From assembly GCA_019694555.1 (NCBI GenBank), contig JAIBBS010000036.1:1-56334 (forward strand): DNA of 56,334 nt. Reading direction: 5' to 3'. Of the stretch, positions 36,078-44,560 are shown piece by piece. The first letter of the stretch is position 1, and each line of letters starts with the position of its first letter. The position numbers were made by a program, and so were the translations under genes. The notes under the pieces are model-generated. The model was not told where the DNA came from. It saw only the letters and a list, made by a program, of their open reading frames with translations, and ran no database searches. The DNA is from Nannocystaceae bacterium (GTDB lineage: Bacteria > Myxococcota_A > Polyangia > Nannocystales > Nannocystaceae).

Positions 36078-36201
36078 AGCCGCAGCGTGCTCGCAGCGTG
36101 CACGCGCCGAGTCGCCTCGCGGGCGTGCCGTATGCGGACCGTCGCCCCTGCGAGGGCGATCGCGTCACGTGCGGCGAACTCCGTCGCGCATGCGCGCGCG
36201 G

Positions 36202-37227
36202 TCAGGGCTTGGGCCGCGTGTCTGCGCCGGGCGCGGCGCAGATCGACGCCAGCAACCGCTCCGGTTGCACGTGCACCGGTGGGTGCGGGGCCTTGCGCAC
36301 GTCGATCATCAGGTCGAGCAAGGTGCCCTGGGTGATGCCGTCGGCGACCGGCACGTCGGCGTAGATCGGGTCGGCCATCGCGTCGTCGAGCGTGATCCAC
36401 TCGACGTTCTCGCGCTCGTAGGCGTCGAGCAGTGGGTCGATCATCTCCGCCCCGAAGCCGCCGACGTGCAGCAGCAGGATGTGCGAGACCGGGCGGCCCC
36501 AGATGCCGCGCGCGGTCGCGTCGGACCAGCGCAGCATCGCGACCGCGTGGCGCACGTAGTGGTCGCGCAGCGCCGCGATCGCAGCGTCGTCATGCAGTGC
36601 GCTGCAGCGCGCGAAGGGGCCGTTGTAGGCCCAGTCGAAGAAGTCGATCGTGACCTCGGCGATGCGGTAGCGCTCGGCCGCGAGGTGCTCGCGCACGGCC
36701 TTGGTCGTCGCGGCGTCGGTGCCCTCGAACAGATACGGATAGCGGAACACCCGCCACACGCGCTCGTCGGGCACGAGCGGTCGCAGCACGTCGGCGTTGC
36801 GATCGATCTCGCCCAGGTACGCCTGCAGTCCGATCTCGGCCATGCGCGGATGCGAGAAGGTGTGGTTGCCCAGCGGTTGACCCGCGGCCGCCCATGCGGC
36901 CAGCGACGCGGTCTGATCGGCGCCATCGGCCGCGCGCGCGCCGTTGATGAAGCCGTAGGCCTGCACGCCGTGCTCGGCGAACACCGAGAGCATGCGCTCG
37001 TGCAGCTGCAGGCGCGTGGCGCCCGGCGGCAGATCGCCGTGCGATGGCAGATCGTCGACCGTCACGGCGACGCGGATGCGACTGTCCGCGACCGGCACGC
37101 TCGACGGTGGCGTCACCGCGGCGGGCGGCTGCGGCGGTGGTTGCTGGCTGCGATCGCAGGCACCGGCGAAGAGCGCGAGCACCATCGCGCCCACGCGCGC
37201 GCGCCAGCTGGGACGGCGTTCGGACAT
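36202..37227 (-). CDS. Polysaccharide deacetylase (NodB-like) lipoprotein
   Basis: A 341-residue protein, lipobox F-A-G-A-C (Cys24), followed by a Pro linker. NodB motifs: motif 1 VAVTVDDLPSHG (D-D in place of F-D-D-G), motif 2 NHTFSHP with the metal-binding H-x-x-x-H, motif 3 VFRYPYLFEG, and late ILLLHVGGFGAEM. This supports metal-dependent deacetylation of an N-acetylated glycan, for example peptidoglycan or a surface polysaccharide, in the periplasm. The variant motif 1 marks a divergent subgroup. ATG 37227 has TACGAT 6 nt upstream. It is convergent with the TPR-kinase gene (124-bp gap without features). Confidence 0.85.
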   Translation of the reverse strand: MSERRPSWRARVGAMVLALFAGACDRSQQPPPQPPAAVTPPSSVPVADSRIRVAVTVDDLPSHGDLPPGATRLQLHERMLSVFAEHGVQAYGFINGARAADGADQTASLAAWAAAGQPLGNHTFSHPRMAEIGLQAYLGEIDRNADVLRPLVPDERVWRVFRYPYLFEGTDAATTKAVREHLAAERYRIAEVTIDFFDWAYNGPFARCSALHDDAAIAALRDHYVRHAVAMLRWSDATARGIWGRPVSHILLLHVGGFGAEMIDPLLDAYERENVEWITLDDAMADPIYADVPVADGITQGTLLDLMIDVRKAPHPPVHVQPERLLASICAAPGADTRPKP

Positions 37228-37233
37228 CGGCGG

Positions 37234-37239
37234 ATCGTA
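37234..37239 (-). promoter_or_regulatory. -10-like TACGAT, 6 nt before the deacetylase start
   Basis: The minus strand reads GG-TACGAT, then CCGCCG, then ATG 37227. It lies in the 34-bp gap after the ABC ATPase gene, so the deacetylase need not depend on that gene's promoter. Confidence 0.5.
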
Positions 37240-37261
37240 CCGCAGCGCCCGCGCGTGCGCG

Positions 37262-38239
37262 TCAGTCGTCGCGCAGCGCGCGACCGGTGCGCTGCACGAA
37301 CACGTCCTCGAGCGTGGGCTCGTGCGTGGTCATGGTCGCCAGTCGCACGCCGCGGCGCTCGAGCAGGGCCAGCAGCGCCGGCAGCACGGTGGGCAGGTGC
37401 TTGGCCGAGAGCACGTGGGTGCTGCCCTTGCGGTGGTGACCGCCGACGCCCGGCAGCGCCAGCAGCTCCTGCGGCTCGAGCGTGCTCTCGCTGCCCTCGT
37501 CGGCCTCGAACTCGACGATGCGGTCCGCGCCGAGCGAGGCCACCAATGCCGCGGGCGTGCCTTCGGCGATGATGACCCCGCGATCGATGATCGCGACGCG
37601 GTCACACAGCTTCGCCGCCTCCTCCATGTAGTGCGTGGTCAAGATGGTGGTGCCACCGCCCTGGGCGAAGCGCTCGACCACGTCCCAGATCGACAGCCGT
37701 GCCTGCGGATCGAGGCCGGTGGTGGGCTCGTCGAGGAACAGCAGGTCGGGCGCGCCGACCAACGCGCACGCGAGCGCGAGTCGCTGCTTCTGTCCGCCCG
37801 AGAGATTGCCCACGCGCGCGTCCTGCTTCTCCTCCAGCGCCATCAAGCCGATGACCTCGGCGACCGTGCGTCCGCGCTGGTAGAAGCTGCGGAACAGCCG
37901 CACGGTCTCGAGCACCGTGAGGTACTCCGACAGCTGCGTCTCCTGCAGCGCCACGCCGATGCGCTCGCGCAACGCCGCGTCGTGGCCGTCGCCCCAGCGC
38001 ATGCCGAGCACCTCGACCTCGCCCGCGGTCGGCGGCGTGAGGCCCTCGAGGATCTCGACCGTGGTGGTCTTGCCGGCGCCGTTGGGCCCGAGCAATCCCA
38101 GGCACTCGCCGCGCGCGATCTCGAGGTCGATGCCGTCGACGGCGCGCACGTTGCCGTAGTGCTTCACCAACCCGCGGCAACGCACGGCGATGCGGCCCGG
38201 CGCGCGGTCGACTCCGTCGGGGCTGGCGCTGGCGGACAC
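37262..38239 (-). CDS. ABC transporter ATP-binding protein (export type)
   Basis: A 325-residue ATPase with Walker [10 protein letters not shown] (51-59), Q-loop near Gln99, signature LSGGQ (147-151), Walker [13 protein letters not shown] (166-177) and switch His203 (T-T-H-Y-M-E-E-A). The C-terminal 90 residues are the regulatory extension seen in DrrA/CcmA-like exporters. It needs an ABC-2 permease partner; none is adjacent, and the only one in the window is at 6808-7857. It starts at GTG 38239, only 29 bp from the divergent nadA, so the two promoters overlap the opposing 5' regions. Confidence 0.9.
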   Translation of the reverse strand: MSASASPDGVDRAPGRIAVRCRGLVKHYGNVRAVDGIDLEIARGECLGLLGPNGAGKTTTVEILEGLTPPTAGEVEVLGMRWGDGHDAALRERIGVALQETQLSEYLTVLETVRLFRSFYQRGRTVAEVIGLMALEEKQDARVGNLSGGQKQRLALACALVGAPDLLFLDEPTTGLDPQARLSIWDVVERFAQGGGTTILTTHYMEEAAKLCDRVAIIDRGVIIAEGTPAALVASLGADRIVEFEADEGSESTLEPQELLALPGVGGHHRKGSTHVLSAKHLPTVLPALLALLERRGVRLATMTTHEPTLEDVFVQRTGRALRDD

Positions 38240-38251
38240 CGCCGGCGGTAG

Positions 38252-38257
38252 TACACT
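38252..38257 (+). promoter_or_regulatory. -10-like TACACT before nadA
   Basis: GTAG-TACACT lies 11 nt before ATG 38269, inside the 29-bp divergent gap. A transcript starting 6-7 nt later would have a leader of only a few bases. Confidence 0.4.
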
Positions 38258-38268
38258 GCCGAGCGGGC

Positions 38269-39213
38269 ATGGAACAACCCCAAGTCGATCCCCGGCTCGA
38301 CCTCGAGGCCGAGATCCTGCGGCTCAAGCGCGAGCGCAACGCGGTGATCCTCGCGCACTACTACCAGGAGTCGGAGATCCAGGAGCTGGCCGACTTCATC
38401 GGTGACTCGCTGCAGCTGGCCCAGGCCGCGCGCGACACCCAGGCCGACGTCATCGTGTTCTGCGGCGTGCACTTCATGGCCGAGACCGCGAAGATCCTCA
38501 ATCCCACGCGCACCGTGCTGCTGCCGGATCTCGACGCGGGCTGTTCGCTCGCCAGCGGTTGCCCCGGCGACCGCTTCCGTGCCTGGCGCGAGCGCCATCC
38601 CGGCGCGGTCGCGATCAGCTACATCAACTGCACGGCCGAGGTGAAGGCCGCCAGCGACATCATCTGCACCTCGTCCAACGCGAAGAAGGTGGTCGAGTCG
38701 GTGCCCGCGGGCACGCCGATCCTGTTCGCGCCCGACCGCAACCTCGGTCGCTGGCTGATGCAGCAGACCGGTCGCGAGATGATCCTGTGGCCGGGCTCGT
38801 GCATCGTCCACGAGACCTTCAGCGAGCGGAAGCTGGTGGCGTTGCGCACCGCGTATCCCGGCGCGCAGATCATCGCGCACCCCGAGTGCGAAGAGGCGGT
38901 GCTGCGCATGGCCGACTTCGTCGGCTCGACCACGAGGCTGCTCGAGTACGCGGTCAGCTCGCCGCACGACACCTTCATCGTCGTGACCGAGTCCGGCATC
39001 TTGACGCAGATGCGCAAGCAGGCGCCGCACAAGACCTTCGTGCCCGCGCCGCCCAACGCCCAGTGTGCATGCAACGAGTGCCCGTTCATGCGCCTGAACA
39101 CGCTCGAGAAGCTCTACACCTGCATGCGCGACATGACGCCGGAGCTGGTCATGCCCGAGGCGCTGCGGGAGGCCGCGCGCGCGCCGATCGATCGCATGCT
39201 GGCGCTGTCGTAG
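38269..39213 (+). CDS. nadA: Quinolinate synthase NadA
   Basis: A 314-residue enzyme that condenses iminoaspartate with dihydroxyacetone phosphate to quinolinate in NAD synthesis, using an oxygen-sensitive 4Fe-4S cluster. Family blocks are present: [48 protein letters not shown] (Cys92), [20 protein letters not shown] (Cys178) and CACNECPFM (probable third ligand Cys271). These cysteines match the expected cluster ligands. nadB and nadC are not in the window. The stop is 3 bp from that of the convergent lipoprotein gene. Confidence 0.97.
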   Translation: MEQPQVDPRLDLEAEILRLKRERNAVILAHYYQESEIQELADFIGDSLQLAQAARDTQADVIVFCGVHFMAETAKILNPTRTVLLPDLDAGCSLASGCPGDRFRAWRERHPGAVAISYINCTAEVKAASDIICTSSNAKKVVESVPAGTPILFAPDRNLGRWLMQQTGREMILWPGSCIVHETFSERKLVALRTAYPGAQIIAHPECEEAVLRMADFVGSTTRLLEYAVSSPHDTFIVVTESGILTQMRKQAPHKTFVPAPPNAQCACNECPFMRLNTLEKLYTCMRDMTPELVMPEALREAARAPIDRMLALS

Positions 39214-39216
39214 GCG

Positions 39217-39711
39217 TCAGCGGTCGTTGCGGCACGGCGCGTGCTCGGTGATGGTGACGCGGTCGCTGCTGCCGACCGCGGCGCGCACCTTGGTGAGGAA
39301 GTCGCGCCGCTGCGCGGCCGACAGCGCCGAGAGGTCGAAGCACTCGTCGTGCTCGCCCTCCTTGCCCCAATGACCGCGGGTGTGTCGCAGGCCCTCGACC
39401 TTGCCGACGATGAAGTCGAGCCGCGATGCGGCCTCGTGATCGGTGCCGTTGCCGGGGCTGAAGAACGCGACCACGAGATCGAAGCGCTCGGGCTCGGTCG
39501 GGGTGCTCGGCTGCGCGGGGTCGGGATCCGCCGCGACCGACGAATCGTCGGCCGGCTGCGGACCCTCGACCGGCGCGCTCGGCTGCGGCTCGGGCTCGAC
39601 CACGGCGGTGGTCTCGGGCTCGCGCTGCGGACCGCGGCAGGCCAGCGTCGACGACGACGCGAGGAGGAGGGACGACAGCAGCGTGGGGGCCAAACGTTGC
39701 GACACCGCCAT
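39217..39711 (-). CDS. Small lipoprotein of unknown function
   Basis: 164 residues from ATG 39711: leader ending S-T-L-A-C (Cys25), then a Glu/Pro/Ala/Thr linker to about residue 80, then a compact domain (ERFDLVVAFFSPGNGTDHEA, with RHTRGHWGKEGEHDECFDLS later). The two late cysteines may form a disulfide. No family is recognised. TAGCCT ends only 2 nt before the ATG. It is last in a minus-strand run with the 39743-40027 and crotonase genes. Confidence 0.65.
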   Translation of the reverse strand: MAVSQRLAPTLLSSLLLASSSTLACRGPQREPETTAVVEPEPQPSAPVEGPQPADDSSVAADPDPAQPSTPTEPERFDLVVAFFSPGNGTDHEAASRLDFIVGKVEGLRHTRGHWGKEGEHDECFDLSALSAAQRRDFLTKVRAAVGSSDRVTITEHAPCRNDR

Positions 39712-39742
39712 CGAGGCTACCGCGGTGTCGTGCGGGCCGCAG

Positions 39743-40027
39743 CTACCACAGGTGCTTGACCGGCTTGGTCTTGGGCACGCAGGTGATCGTGGTCGTGTAC
39801 GTGGTCGTGCAGGTGGTGCAGGTGTAGTTCGGGTCGCTGTTGTCGACGGTGCAGCTGCCACCGCCGCCACCACCACCGCCGCCGGGGGGCACGGCCGCGG
39901 GATCGGAGGACGCAGCGAGGGCCCCGGCAGCCTGGGCGCCGACCGCCTGGTGGAGCGCCGCGGTGGGATCGCAGGCGAGGGCGGGGAGCAGCGTGGCAGC
40001 GAGGATGGCGATGATGCGGACTCTCAT
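39743..40027 (-). CDS. Small Gly- and Thr/Cys-rich lipoprotein
   Basis: 94 residues from ATG 40027: leader ending L-P-A-L-A-C (Cys19), about 40 residues of Ala-rich helix, a run of nine glycines, then a short C-terminal tail with four cysteines in a Thr-rich context (SCTVDN, then YTCTTCTTTYTTTITC). No homologous family is recognised. The composition suggests a flexible surface stalk with a small disulfide-linked head. It lies between the crotonase and the 39217-39711 lipoprotein gene, all on the minus strand. Confidence 0.6.
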   Translation of the reverse strand: MRVRIIAILAATLLPALACDPTAALHQAVGAQAAGALAASSDPAAVPPGGGGGGGGGSCTVDNSDPNYTCTTCTTTYTTTITCVPKTKPVKHLW

Positions 40028-40180
40028 GTCGACGCTGTCAGACCGCCGTCGGTCGCTTTCGATCATGCCCGGCTGCGATTTTCTCCTACGCCGTCGCCGA
40101 TGGCGTTCCAGGCACGAGTACCCGCGAGAGCGCGCGAGCCATCCCCACGCCTTCGACCGGCGGCGCGGCGTGAGCCGCGA

Positions 40181-40969
40181 TCACTCGAACGTCGCCGCAC
40201 GCTTCTGCAGCGTCGCCGCGACCGCCTCGAGCTGGTTCGGCGTGCCCAGCAGCGACAGCTGCAGCGTGGTCTCGAAGTGCAGCGCGTCCGCGGTCGACAT
40301 GCTCGGCGCGCGTTGGCACAGCTGCTTCGCCGCGCGGATGGCATCGGGCGACGACGCCGCGATCGTGCGCGCCAGCGCCAGCGCGTCCGCCAGCGGATCG
40401 GCGCACACGCGGGTGCCCAGGCCGATGCGCACGGCCTCTTCGGCCTCGACCACGCGGCCGGTGTAGATCAGCTCGCACGCGAGATCGGGTCGCACCAGCC
40501 GCAGCAGCGTCTGCGACGCGGTCATGTCGGGGATGATGCCGTAGCGGATCTCCATCGCCGACAGCTTCGCGTCGGCGGCGAGCAGCCGCACGTCGGCGGC
40601 GAGCGCCAGCTGCAGTCCGCCACCGTAGGCGGCGCCCTGCACCGCGGCGACCACCGGGATCGGCAGCTCCGCCCAGATCCAGCACGCGCGCTGGGCCAGG
40701 TTCGCGGGGCTGTCGTCGTCGCGCAGCAGCAGCTTCGCGCGCGCGGCCGCGTCCGCGACCATGAACGCCTGCCAGTCGAGCCCGGCGCAGAAGGCCGGGC
40801 CCGCGCCCGAGAGCACCACCGCGCGCACGTTGCCGTCGTCGCGGACGCGGCGACCTGCGTCGACCAGCGCGTCGAACATCGGCAAGTCGAGTCCGTTGCG
40901 CTTGTCGGCGCGGACCATGCGGACGTGCGCGACGTGATCGGCGATGGTGACTTCGACGCGGTCGGTCAT
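40181..40969 (-). CDS. Crotonase/enoyl-CoA hydratase family protein
   Basis: 262 residues with the crotonase fold landmarks: RADKRNGLDLPMFDALVDAG, oxyanion-hole blocks AFCAGLD (about 59-65) and AAYGGGLQLALAAD (about 113-126), then MEIRYGIIPDM. Glu140 matches the second catalytic Glu of enoyl-CoA hydratase, but the first one is Gln120. The protein belongs to the crotonase subgroup lacking that residue and is probably not a simple hydratase. The substrate is an acyl-CoA of unknown type. A TAGCAT hexamer that includes the stop of the upstream S74 gene ends 10 nt before its ATG. Confidence 0.88.
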   Translation of the reverse strand: MTDRVEVTIADHVAHVRMVRADKRNGLDLPMFDALVDAGRRVRDDGNVRAVVLSGAGPAFCAGLDWQAFMVADAAARAKLLLRDDDSPANLAQRACWIWAELPIPVVAAVQGAAYGGGLQLALAADVRLLAADAKLSAMEIRYGIIPDMTASQTLLRLVRPDLACELIYTGRVVEAEEAVRIGLGTRVCADPLADALALARTIAASSPDAIRAAKQLCQRAPSMSTADALHFETTLQLSLLGTPNQLEAVAATLQKRAATFE

Positions 40970-40979
40970 GTCGCGGGCG

Positions 40980-40985
40980 ATGCTA
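40980..40985 (-). promoter_or_regulatory. -10-like TAGCAT overlapping the S74 gene stop
   Basis: The minus strand reads GG-TAGCAT, then 10 nt, then ATG 40969. Its TAG is also the stop codon of the S74 lipoprotein gene, so this match may be partly fortuitous. Confidence 0.3.
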
Positions 40986-41777
40986 CCGGCCGCGCTCGAG
41001 TGCGTCGAGCCGCCGCGTCAACGCCGACAGCTCCTCGCGCAGCGCCGCGTTCTCGCGCTGCAGTGCGCCGACGTGGCGGTGCAGCGTCTGCACGCCCGCG
41101 AGCGCGACGCCGTCCGCGTCGACCTGGAAGATGAGCTCGTCGGTCGCGCCGACCTCGAAGGCCTGCTGGAAGTCCTGCGCCATCGGTCCGATGTGGCGCA
41201 CCTCGCCGGCCTCGGCGCGGTAGCTCCACGTCGTGATCGGCACCGCCGCGAGGCGATCGAGCAGCGCATCGCCATCGATCGCCGCGAAGTCGCGCTTGCG
41301 GTTGCGATCGCTGACGGGGCAGATGTTCGCGTAGCACACCGCCTGGCCCTGCGGGATCGGTTGACCCTCGCAGCACATCGCGCCCTCGCAGCAGGGCAAA
41401 TCGAGGCAGCTCTCCTGCGCCATCGCGCACGCCGGGCCGCCGCTGCTGCTGCTCTCCGCTGCGCCGCTGCTGCTGCCATCCGCCACGCTGGTCGACGCGT
41501 CGGAGCCACCGCTGCTGCTGCCGCTGCCGCCACCGCTGCTGCTCGCGTCGGTGGTCGCGGTGGTGCCGGCCGAGCTCTCGCCGCTGCCGCTGCTCGCGGT
41601 GCTGCCCGAGCCACCCGAGCTGCCCGAGCTGCCCGCACTGGTGCTCGCGTCGGTGGCGGTGCCGCTGGCCGAGGCGGTGCCAGAGCTGCTGCCGGCATCG
41701 TCGCCGCAACCGGCGATCGCGAGGGCGACGAACAGGGCAGGGGCAAGGTTCACGCGGGTCGAGTGACGGTGGTCCAT
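40983..41777 (-). CDS. Lipoprotein with C-terminal S74-like (tail-fibre chaperone) domain
   Basis: A 264-residue lipoprotein (lipobox A-I-A-G-C, Cys24) with a Ser/Gly/Thr/Ala linker of about 90 residues, then a Cys-rich patch (CLDLPCCEGAMCCEGQPI). From about 160 the sequence resembles the S74 intramolecular chaperone: SDRNRKRDFAAIDGDALLDR, RHIGPMAQDFQQAF and VDADGVALAGVQTLHR, ending in a coiled coil (ALQRENAALREELSALTRRL). In phage tail spikes this domain drives trimer folding and then cuts itself off at the S-D pair. Here it is attached to a lipid-anchored protein. TACGCT ends 7 nt before ATG 41777. Confidence 0.8.
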   Translation of the reverse strand: MDHRHSTRVNLAPALFVALAIAGCGDDAGSSSGTASASGTATDASTSAGSSGSSGGSGSTASSGSGESSAGTTATTDASSSGGGSGSSSGGSDASTSVADGSSSGAAESSSSGGPACAMAQESCLDLPCCEGAMCCEGQPIPQGQAVCYANICPVSDRNRKRDFAAIDGDALLDRLAAVPITTWSYRAEAGEVRHIGPMAQDFQQAFEVGATDELIFQVDADGVALAGVQTLHRHVGALQRENAALREELSALTRRLDALERGR

Positions 41778-41784
41778 GCCGCCG

Positions 41785-41790
41785 AGCGTA
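41785..41790 (-). promoter_or_regulatory. -10-like TACGCT, 7 nt before the S74 lipoprotein start
   Basis: The minus strand reads GC-TACGCT, then 7 nt, then ATG 41777. It lies in the divergent gap with the nine-repeat Cys protein. Confidence 0.5.
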
Positions 41791-41862
41791 GCGCCGCGAA
41801 GGCGTCGTTCGCCCGCGCAGCGTTGGCGTGCGTCGCGTTGGCGCACGGCGTCGTCGATGCAC

Positions 41863-41868
41863 TACCAT
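41863..41868 (+). promoter_or_regulatory. -10-like TACCAT before the nine-repeat Cys protein
   Basis: TACCAT ends 13 nt before ATG 41882, a few nt more than most members of the motif set. Confidence 0.35.
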
Positions 41869-41881
41869 CGCTTCGCACGCG

Positions 41882-42811
41882 ATGCGCACCCTCGCATGGG
41901 CCACGGTGGCGGCAGCAGCGGCGGTGGGCGGCACCGCGGCGTGGCTGATCGTGCGACGCACCGAAGTCAGCGAGCCGATCGTCGTGCGATCCGACAAACC
42001 CACGCCGACGAAGACGGCGCCGGTCTCGCCGCGACCGCGACCGGATCCGGACGTCCCGGACACCGGCGCTGCACCGGATCCGGGCCCGCCCAAGCCACTG
42101 CCGCCGCTGCCCAAGGAGATCCGGCTGCCGGCCGGGCCCGGCGGCGGCGAGATCGTGCTGACGACGTGCAAGCGCGACGCGGAGTGCAACGGCTGGGAGC
42201 GCTGCAACGGCGGCTTCTGCGTCGACGGTCCGAGCAACTGCAAGCGCGACGAGGACTGCGGCGATGCGGCGCGCTGCGAGCAGTCGACGTGCTTGCCCGG
42301 CGCGCGCAGCTGCGGTGACGGGCGCGCGTGCCCGGAGAAGGATCAGCTGTGCATGTTCGGCACCTGCGTGACGTCGGCGGGCGAGTGCCTGCTCGACGTC
42401 GACTGCGGCAACGATCGACGCTGCGTGTTCGGGCGCTGCGTCGAGGGGGCACGCGACTGTCTGCGCGACGCCGACTGTGCCGCGGGCAAGCGCTGCGAGT
42501 TCAACCGCTGCACCGAGGGCGCGCGCCAGTGCATGGTCGACAAGGACTGCAAGGGCGAGTCGCGCTGCGAGATGGGCCGCTGCGCCGCGGGGCAGCGCGA
42601 GTGCGAGCGCGATCAGGACTGCGAGGGCGAGTCGCGCTGCGAGTTCGGGCGCTGCCTCGCCGGCAGCCGGCACTGCTGGAACGACGGCGACTGTCCCGAC
42701 GGCACGCGCTGCGAGATGGGCGCGTGTCTGTCGGGCCAGCGCGAGTGCATCGTCGACGCCGGCTGCCCGGCGGGCTCGCGCTGCGTGCTGGGCCGCTGCA
42801 GCGGCCGCTGA
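41882..42811 (+). CDS. Membrane-anchored protein with nine 24-residue Cys repeats
   Basis: 309 residues. An N-terminal hydrophobic helix (about 4-24) without a lipobox acts as anchor or signal, followed by a Pro-rich linker (about 38-90). Residues 96-306 are nine tandem repeats with first cysteines at 96, 120, 144, 169, 193, 217, 241, 265 and 289. Each has the pattern C-x5-C-x5-C-x4-C (36 cysteines), with consensus C-x-x-D-x-D-C-x-x-x-x-R-C-E-x-x-R-C-x-x-G-x-R. The pattern resembles Dickkopf-N/EB-type modules of animals. It is probably a rigid disulfide-bonded rod outside the membrane; the function is unknown. Confidence 0.8.
   Translation: MRTLAWATVAAAAAVGGTAAWLIVRRTEVSEPIVVRSDKPTPTKTAPVSPRPRPDPDVPDTGAAPDPGPPKPLPPLPKEIRLPAGPGGGEIVLTTCKRDAECNGWERCNGGFCVDGPSNCKRDEDCGDAARCEQSTCLPGARSCGDGRACPEKDQLCMFGTCVTSAGECLLDVDCGNDRRCVFGRCVEGARDCLRDADCAAGKRCEFNRCTEGARQCMVDKDCKGESRCEMGRCAAGQRECERDQDCEGESRCEFGRCLAGSRHCWNDGDCPDGTRCEMGACLSGQRECIVDAGCPAGSRCVLGRCSGR
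42167..42799 (+). repeat. Nine tandem ~72-bp coding repeats
   Basis: The DNA follows the 24-codon repeat of the Cys protein (one unit is 75 bp). The middle units are most alike: units 6 and 7 share long identical stretches around GAGTCGCGCTGCGAG. This indicates recent duplication within the array and possible copy-number variation. Confidence 0.8.
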
Positions 42812-42927
42812 CGCGGGGATTGCCGGGCCGGCGCCGCGCACGAACGCGGTTTTCGAGTCAACGCACGTGCCCCGACGCACGGGGCCCGCGACCGTTGTGG
42901 CAGGCTCGGGCGGTGACCTGCAAGCCT

Positions 42928-44553
42928 ATGACCTTTCGCTGCCTTCCCTGGGGCCTGGTGCTGACGCTGATGCCTGGGTGCGCCGACGACAGCGGCGGCA
43001 GCGGCGACGGTGGCTCGAGCTCGAGCACGGGTGCGGACACCAGCACGACCGCCAGCACCACCGTCAGCACCACGCAGACGACCACGGTCAGCACCACCGC
43101 CGACACCAGCGACACCGCCTCGAGCTCGTCGGCCGATTCCGGCTCGAGCTCGACCGGCGGCGAGCCCATCGAGGTCACCGCCGAGGTGCAGACCTTCGAC
43201 GAGCAGCCGATGGTCGCCGACCTCGAGCTGACGCTGAGCGCACCCGGTACCGCCGAGGTCACGCATGCCAGCGACGCGGGCGTGGTCATCTCGCCCGCCG
43301 ATGGCGGCGACGACACGCACCTGCGCTTTCGCGTTCGCGGCCTCGCGCCCGATCTCGGCCACACGCTGCACTACGACGTCACGCCCACCGGCGGCGGTCC
43401 GGTCAGCAGCGGCGACGTCGACTTCGACACGCCCGCCGCGTTGCCGGGCTTCGTCGCGGGCTTCGAGCTCGAGACCTCCGACGTCGATCCCGCGCCGCTG
43501 TACCGCCTGTTCGACTACAACCCGTTCCCGATCGGCGACTTCGCCGGCGCCATCGAGGTCGATCCCGCCGGCATCACGCGTTGGTACATGTCCACGCCGA
43601 CCAACCTCGCGGGCCCGCCGGCGGTGTGGGTCGCGGTGCGGTTGCGTGACGACGGCACGTTTCTGTACGTCAACGGCGACGCGTTTTGGATCCGCGACGA
43701 GATGGGCACGGTGTTGACCGAGCTGCACGCCGCGGACATGGGCCTGCACACGCTGCACCACGACGTGCTCGAGCTGCCCAACGGCAACTTCCTCGCGCTG
43801 TCGCAGAGCTTCCGCGACGTCGACTACGTCGATCTCGGCACGCAGTACACCGTGGGCGATCTCATCGTCGAGTTCACGCCCGACGGCGACGTGGTCTGGA
43901 GCTGGGACTGCTTCGATCACCTCGATCCGCTGCGCCGGCGCGAGAACGGCGAGGACCTCATCGTCGATCCGCTCAACGGCGAGAACGCGCTCGACTGGAC
44001 CCACGCCAACGCGATCCTCTACGACGAGGCCACCGACGTCGTGACGCTGTCCATGCGCCACCAGGACTGGATCATCTCCATCGATCGCGCCAGCGGCGAC
44101 GTGCTGTGGCGCCTGGGCGACGAGGGCGACTTCACCCTCGCCGATGGCCAGCGATGGTTCTTCCACCAGCACGCGCCGCAGTGGCAAGACGACGGCACGC
44201 TGCTGGTCTACGACAACGGCAACGGCAACCCCTACATCGATCCGCTGACGGTGCACACGCGTGCGGTGCGGTTCTCGCTCGACACCGACAACATGGTCGC
44301 GGACGTGCCGTGGCAGGACGACGAGCCGTTCTTCCAGGTGCTGTTCGCGGGCGACGCCGATCGCATCGACGGTGGCCACATCCTCGTCACCGACGCGGCG
44401 ATGTTCGGGCCCATGGGCCAGGTGACCGCGCGCATCCGCGAGCTCGACGAGAGCCACTCGCCCACGCGGATCTGGTCCATCACCACGCCGACGAATCGCT
44501 GGGCCTACCGCACGACCGCGCAGACGCGGCTCGTGGGCATGCCCGCCCGCTGA
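42928..44553 (+). CDS. Arylsulfotransferase-like (ASST) lipoprotein
   Basis: A 541-residue lipoprotein (lipobox L-M-P-G-C, Cys18) with a long Ser/Thr linker. The C-terminal 370 residues resemble the ASST six-bladed propeller: LHHDVLELPNGNFLALSQSF, DLIVEFTPDGDVVWSWDCFD, LDWTHANAILYDEA, SMRHQDWIISIDRASGDVLW and FFHQHAPQWQDDGTLLVYDN. The conserved histidines line the active site in known arylsulfate sulfotransferases, which move sulfate between phenolic compounds in the periplasm. Substrates here are unknown. An in-frame GTG at 42913 with TGG-CAGGCT 6 nt upstream is an alternative start. The flavoprotein gene follows after 7 bp. Confidence 0.8.
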   Translation: MTFRCLPWGLVLTLMPGCADDSGGSGDGGSSSSTGADTSTTASTTVSTTQTTTVSTTADTSDTASSSSADSGSSSTGGEPIEVTAEVQTFDEQPMVADLELTLSAPGTAEVTHASDAGVVISPADGGDDTHLRFRVRGLAPDLGHTLHYDVTPTGGGPVSSGDVDFDTPAALPGFVAGFELETSDVDPAPLYRLFDYNPFPIGDFAGAIEVDPAGITRWYMSTPTNLAGPPAVWVAVRLRDDGTFLYVNGDAFWIRDEMGTVLTELHAADMGLHTLHHDVLELPNGNFLALSQSFRDVDYVDLGTQYTVGDLIVEFTPDGDVVWSWDCFDHLDPLRRRENGEDLIVDPLNGENALDWTHANAILYDEATDVVTLSMRHQDWIISIDRASGDVLWRLGDEGDFTLADGQRWFFHQHAPQWQDDGTLLVYDNGNGNPYIDPLTVHTRAVRFSLDTDNMVADVPWQDDEPFFQVLFAGDADRIDGGHILVTDAAMFGPMGQVTARIRELDESHSPTRIWSITTPTNRWAYRTTAQTRLVGMPAR

Positions 44554-44560
44554 TCGCTCC

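Noticed and set aside
19243..38239. The ABC permease (6808) and ATPase (37262) as exporter of the double-glycine peptide
   Set aside because: Neither protein has a C39 peptidase domain needed to cut a Gly-Gly leader, and both genes are far from the peptide ORF.
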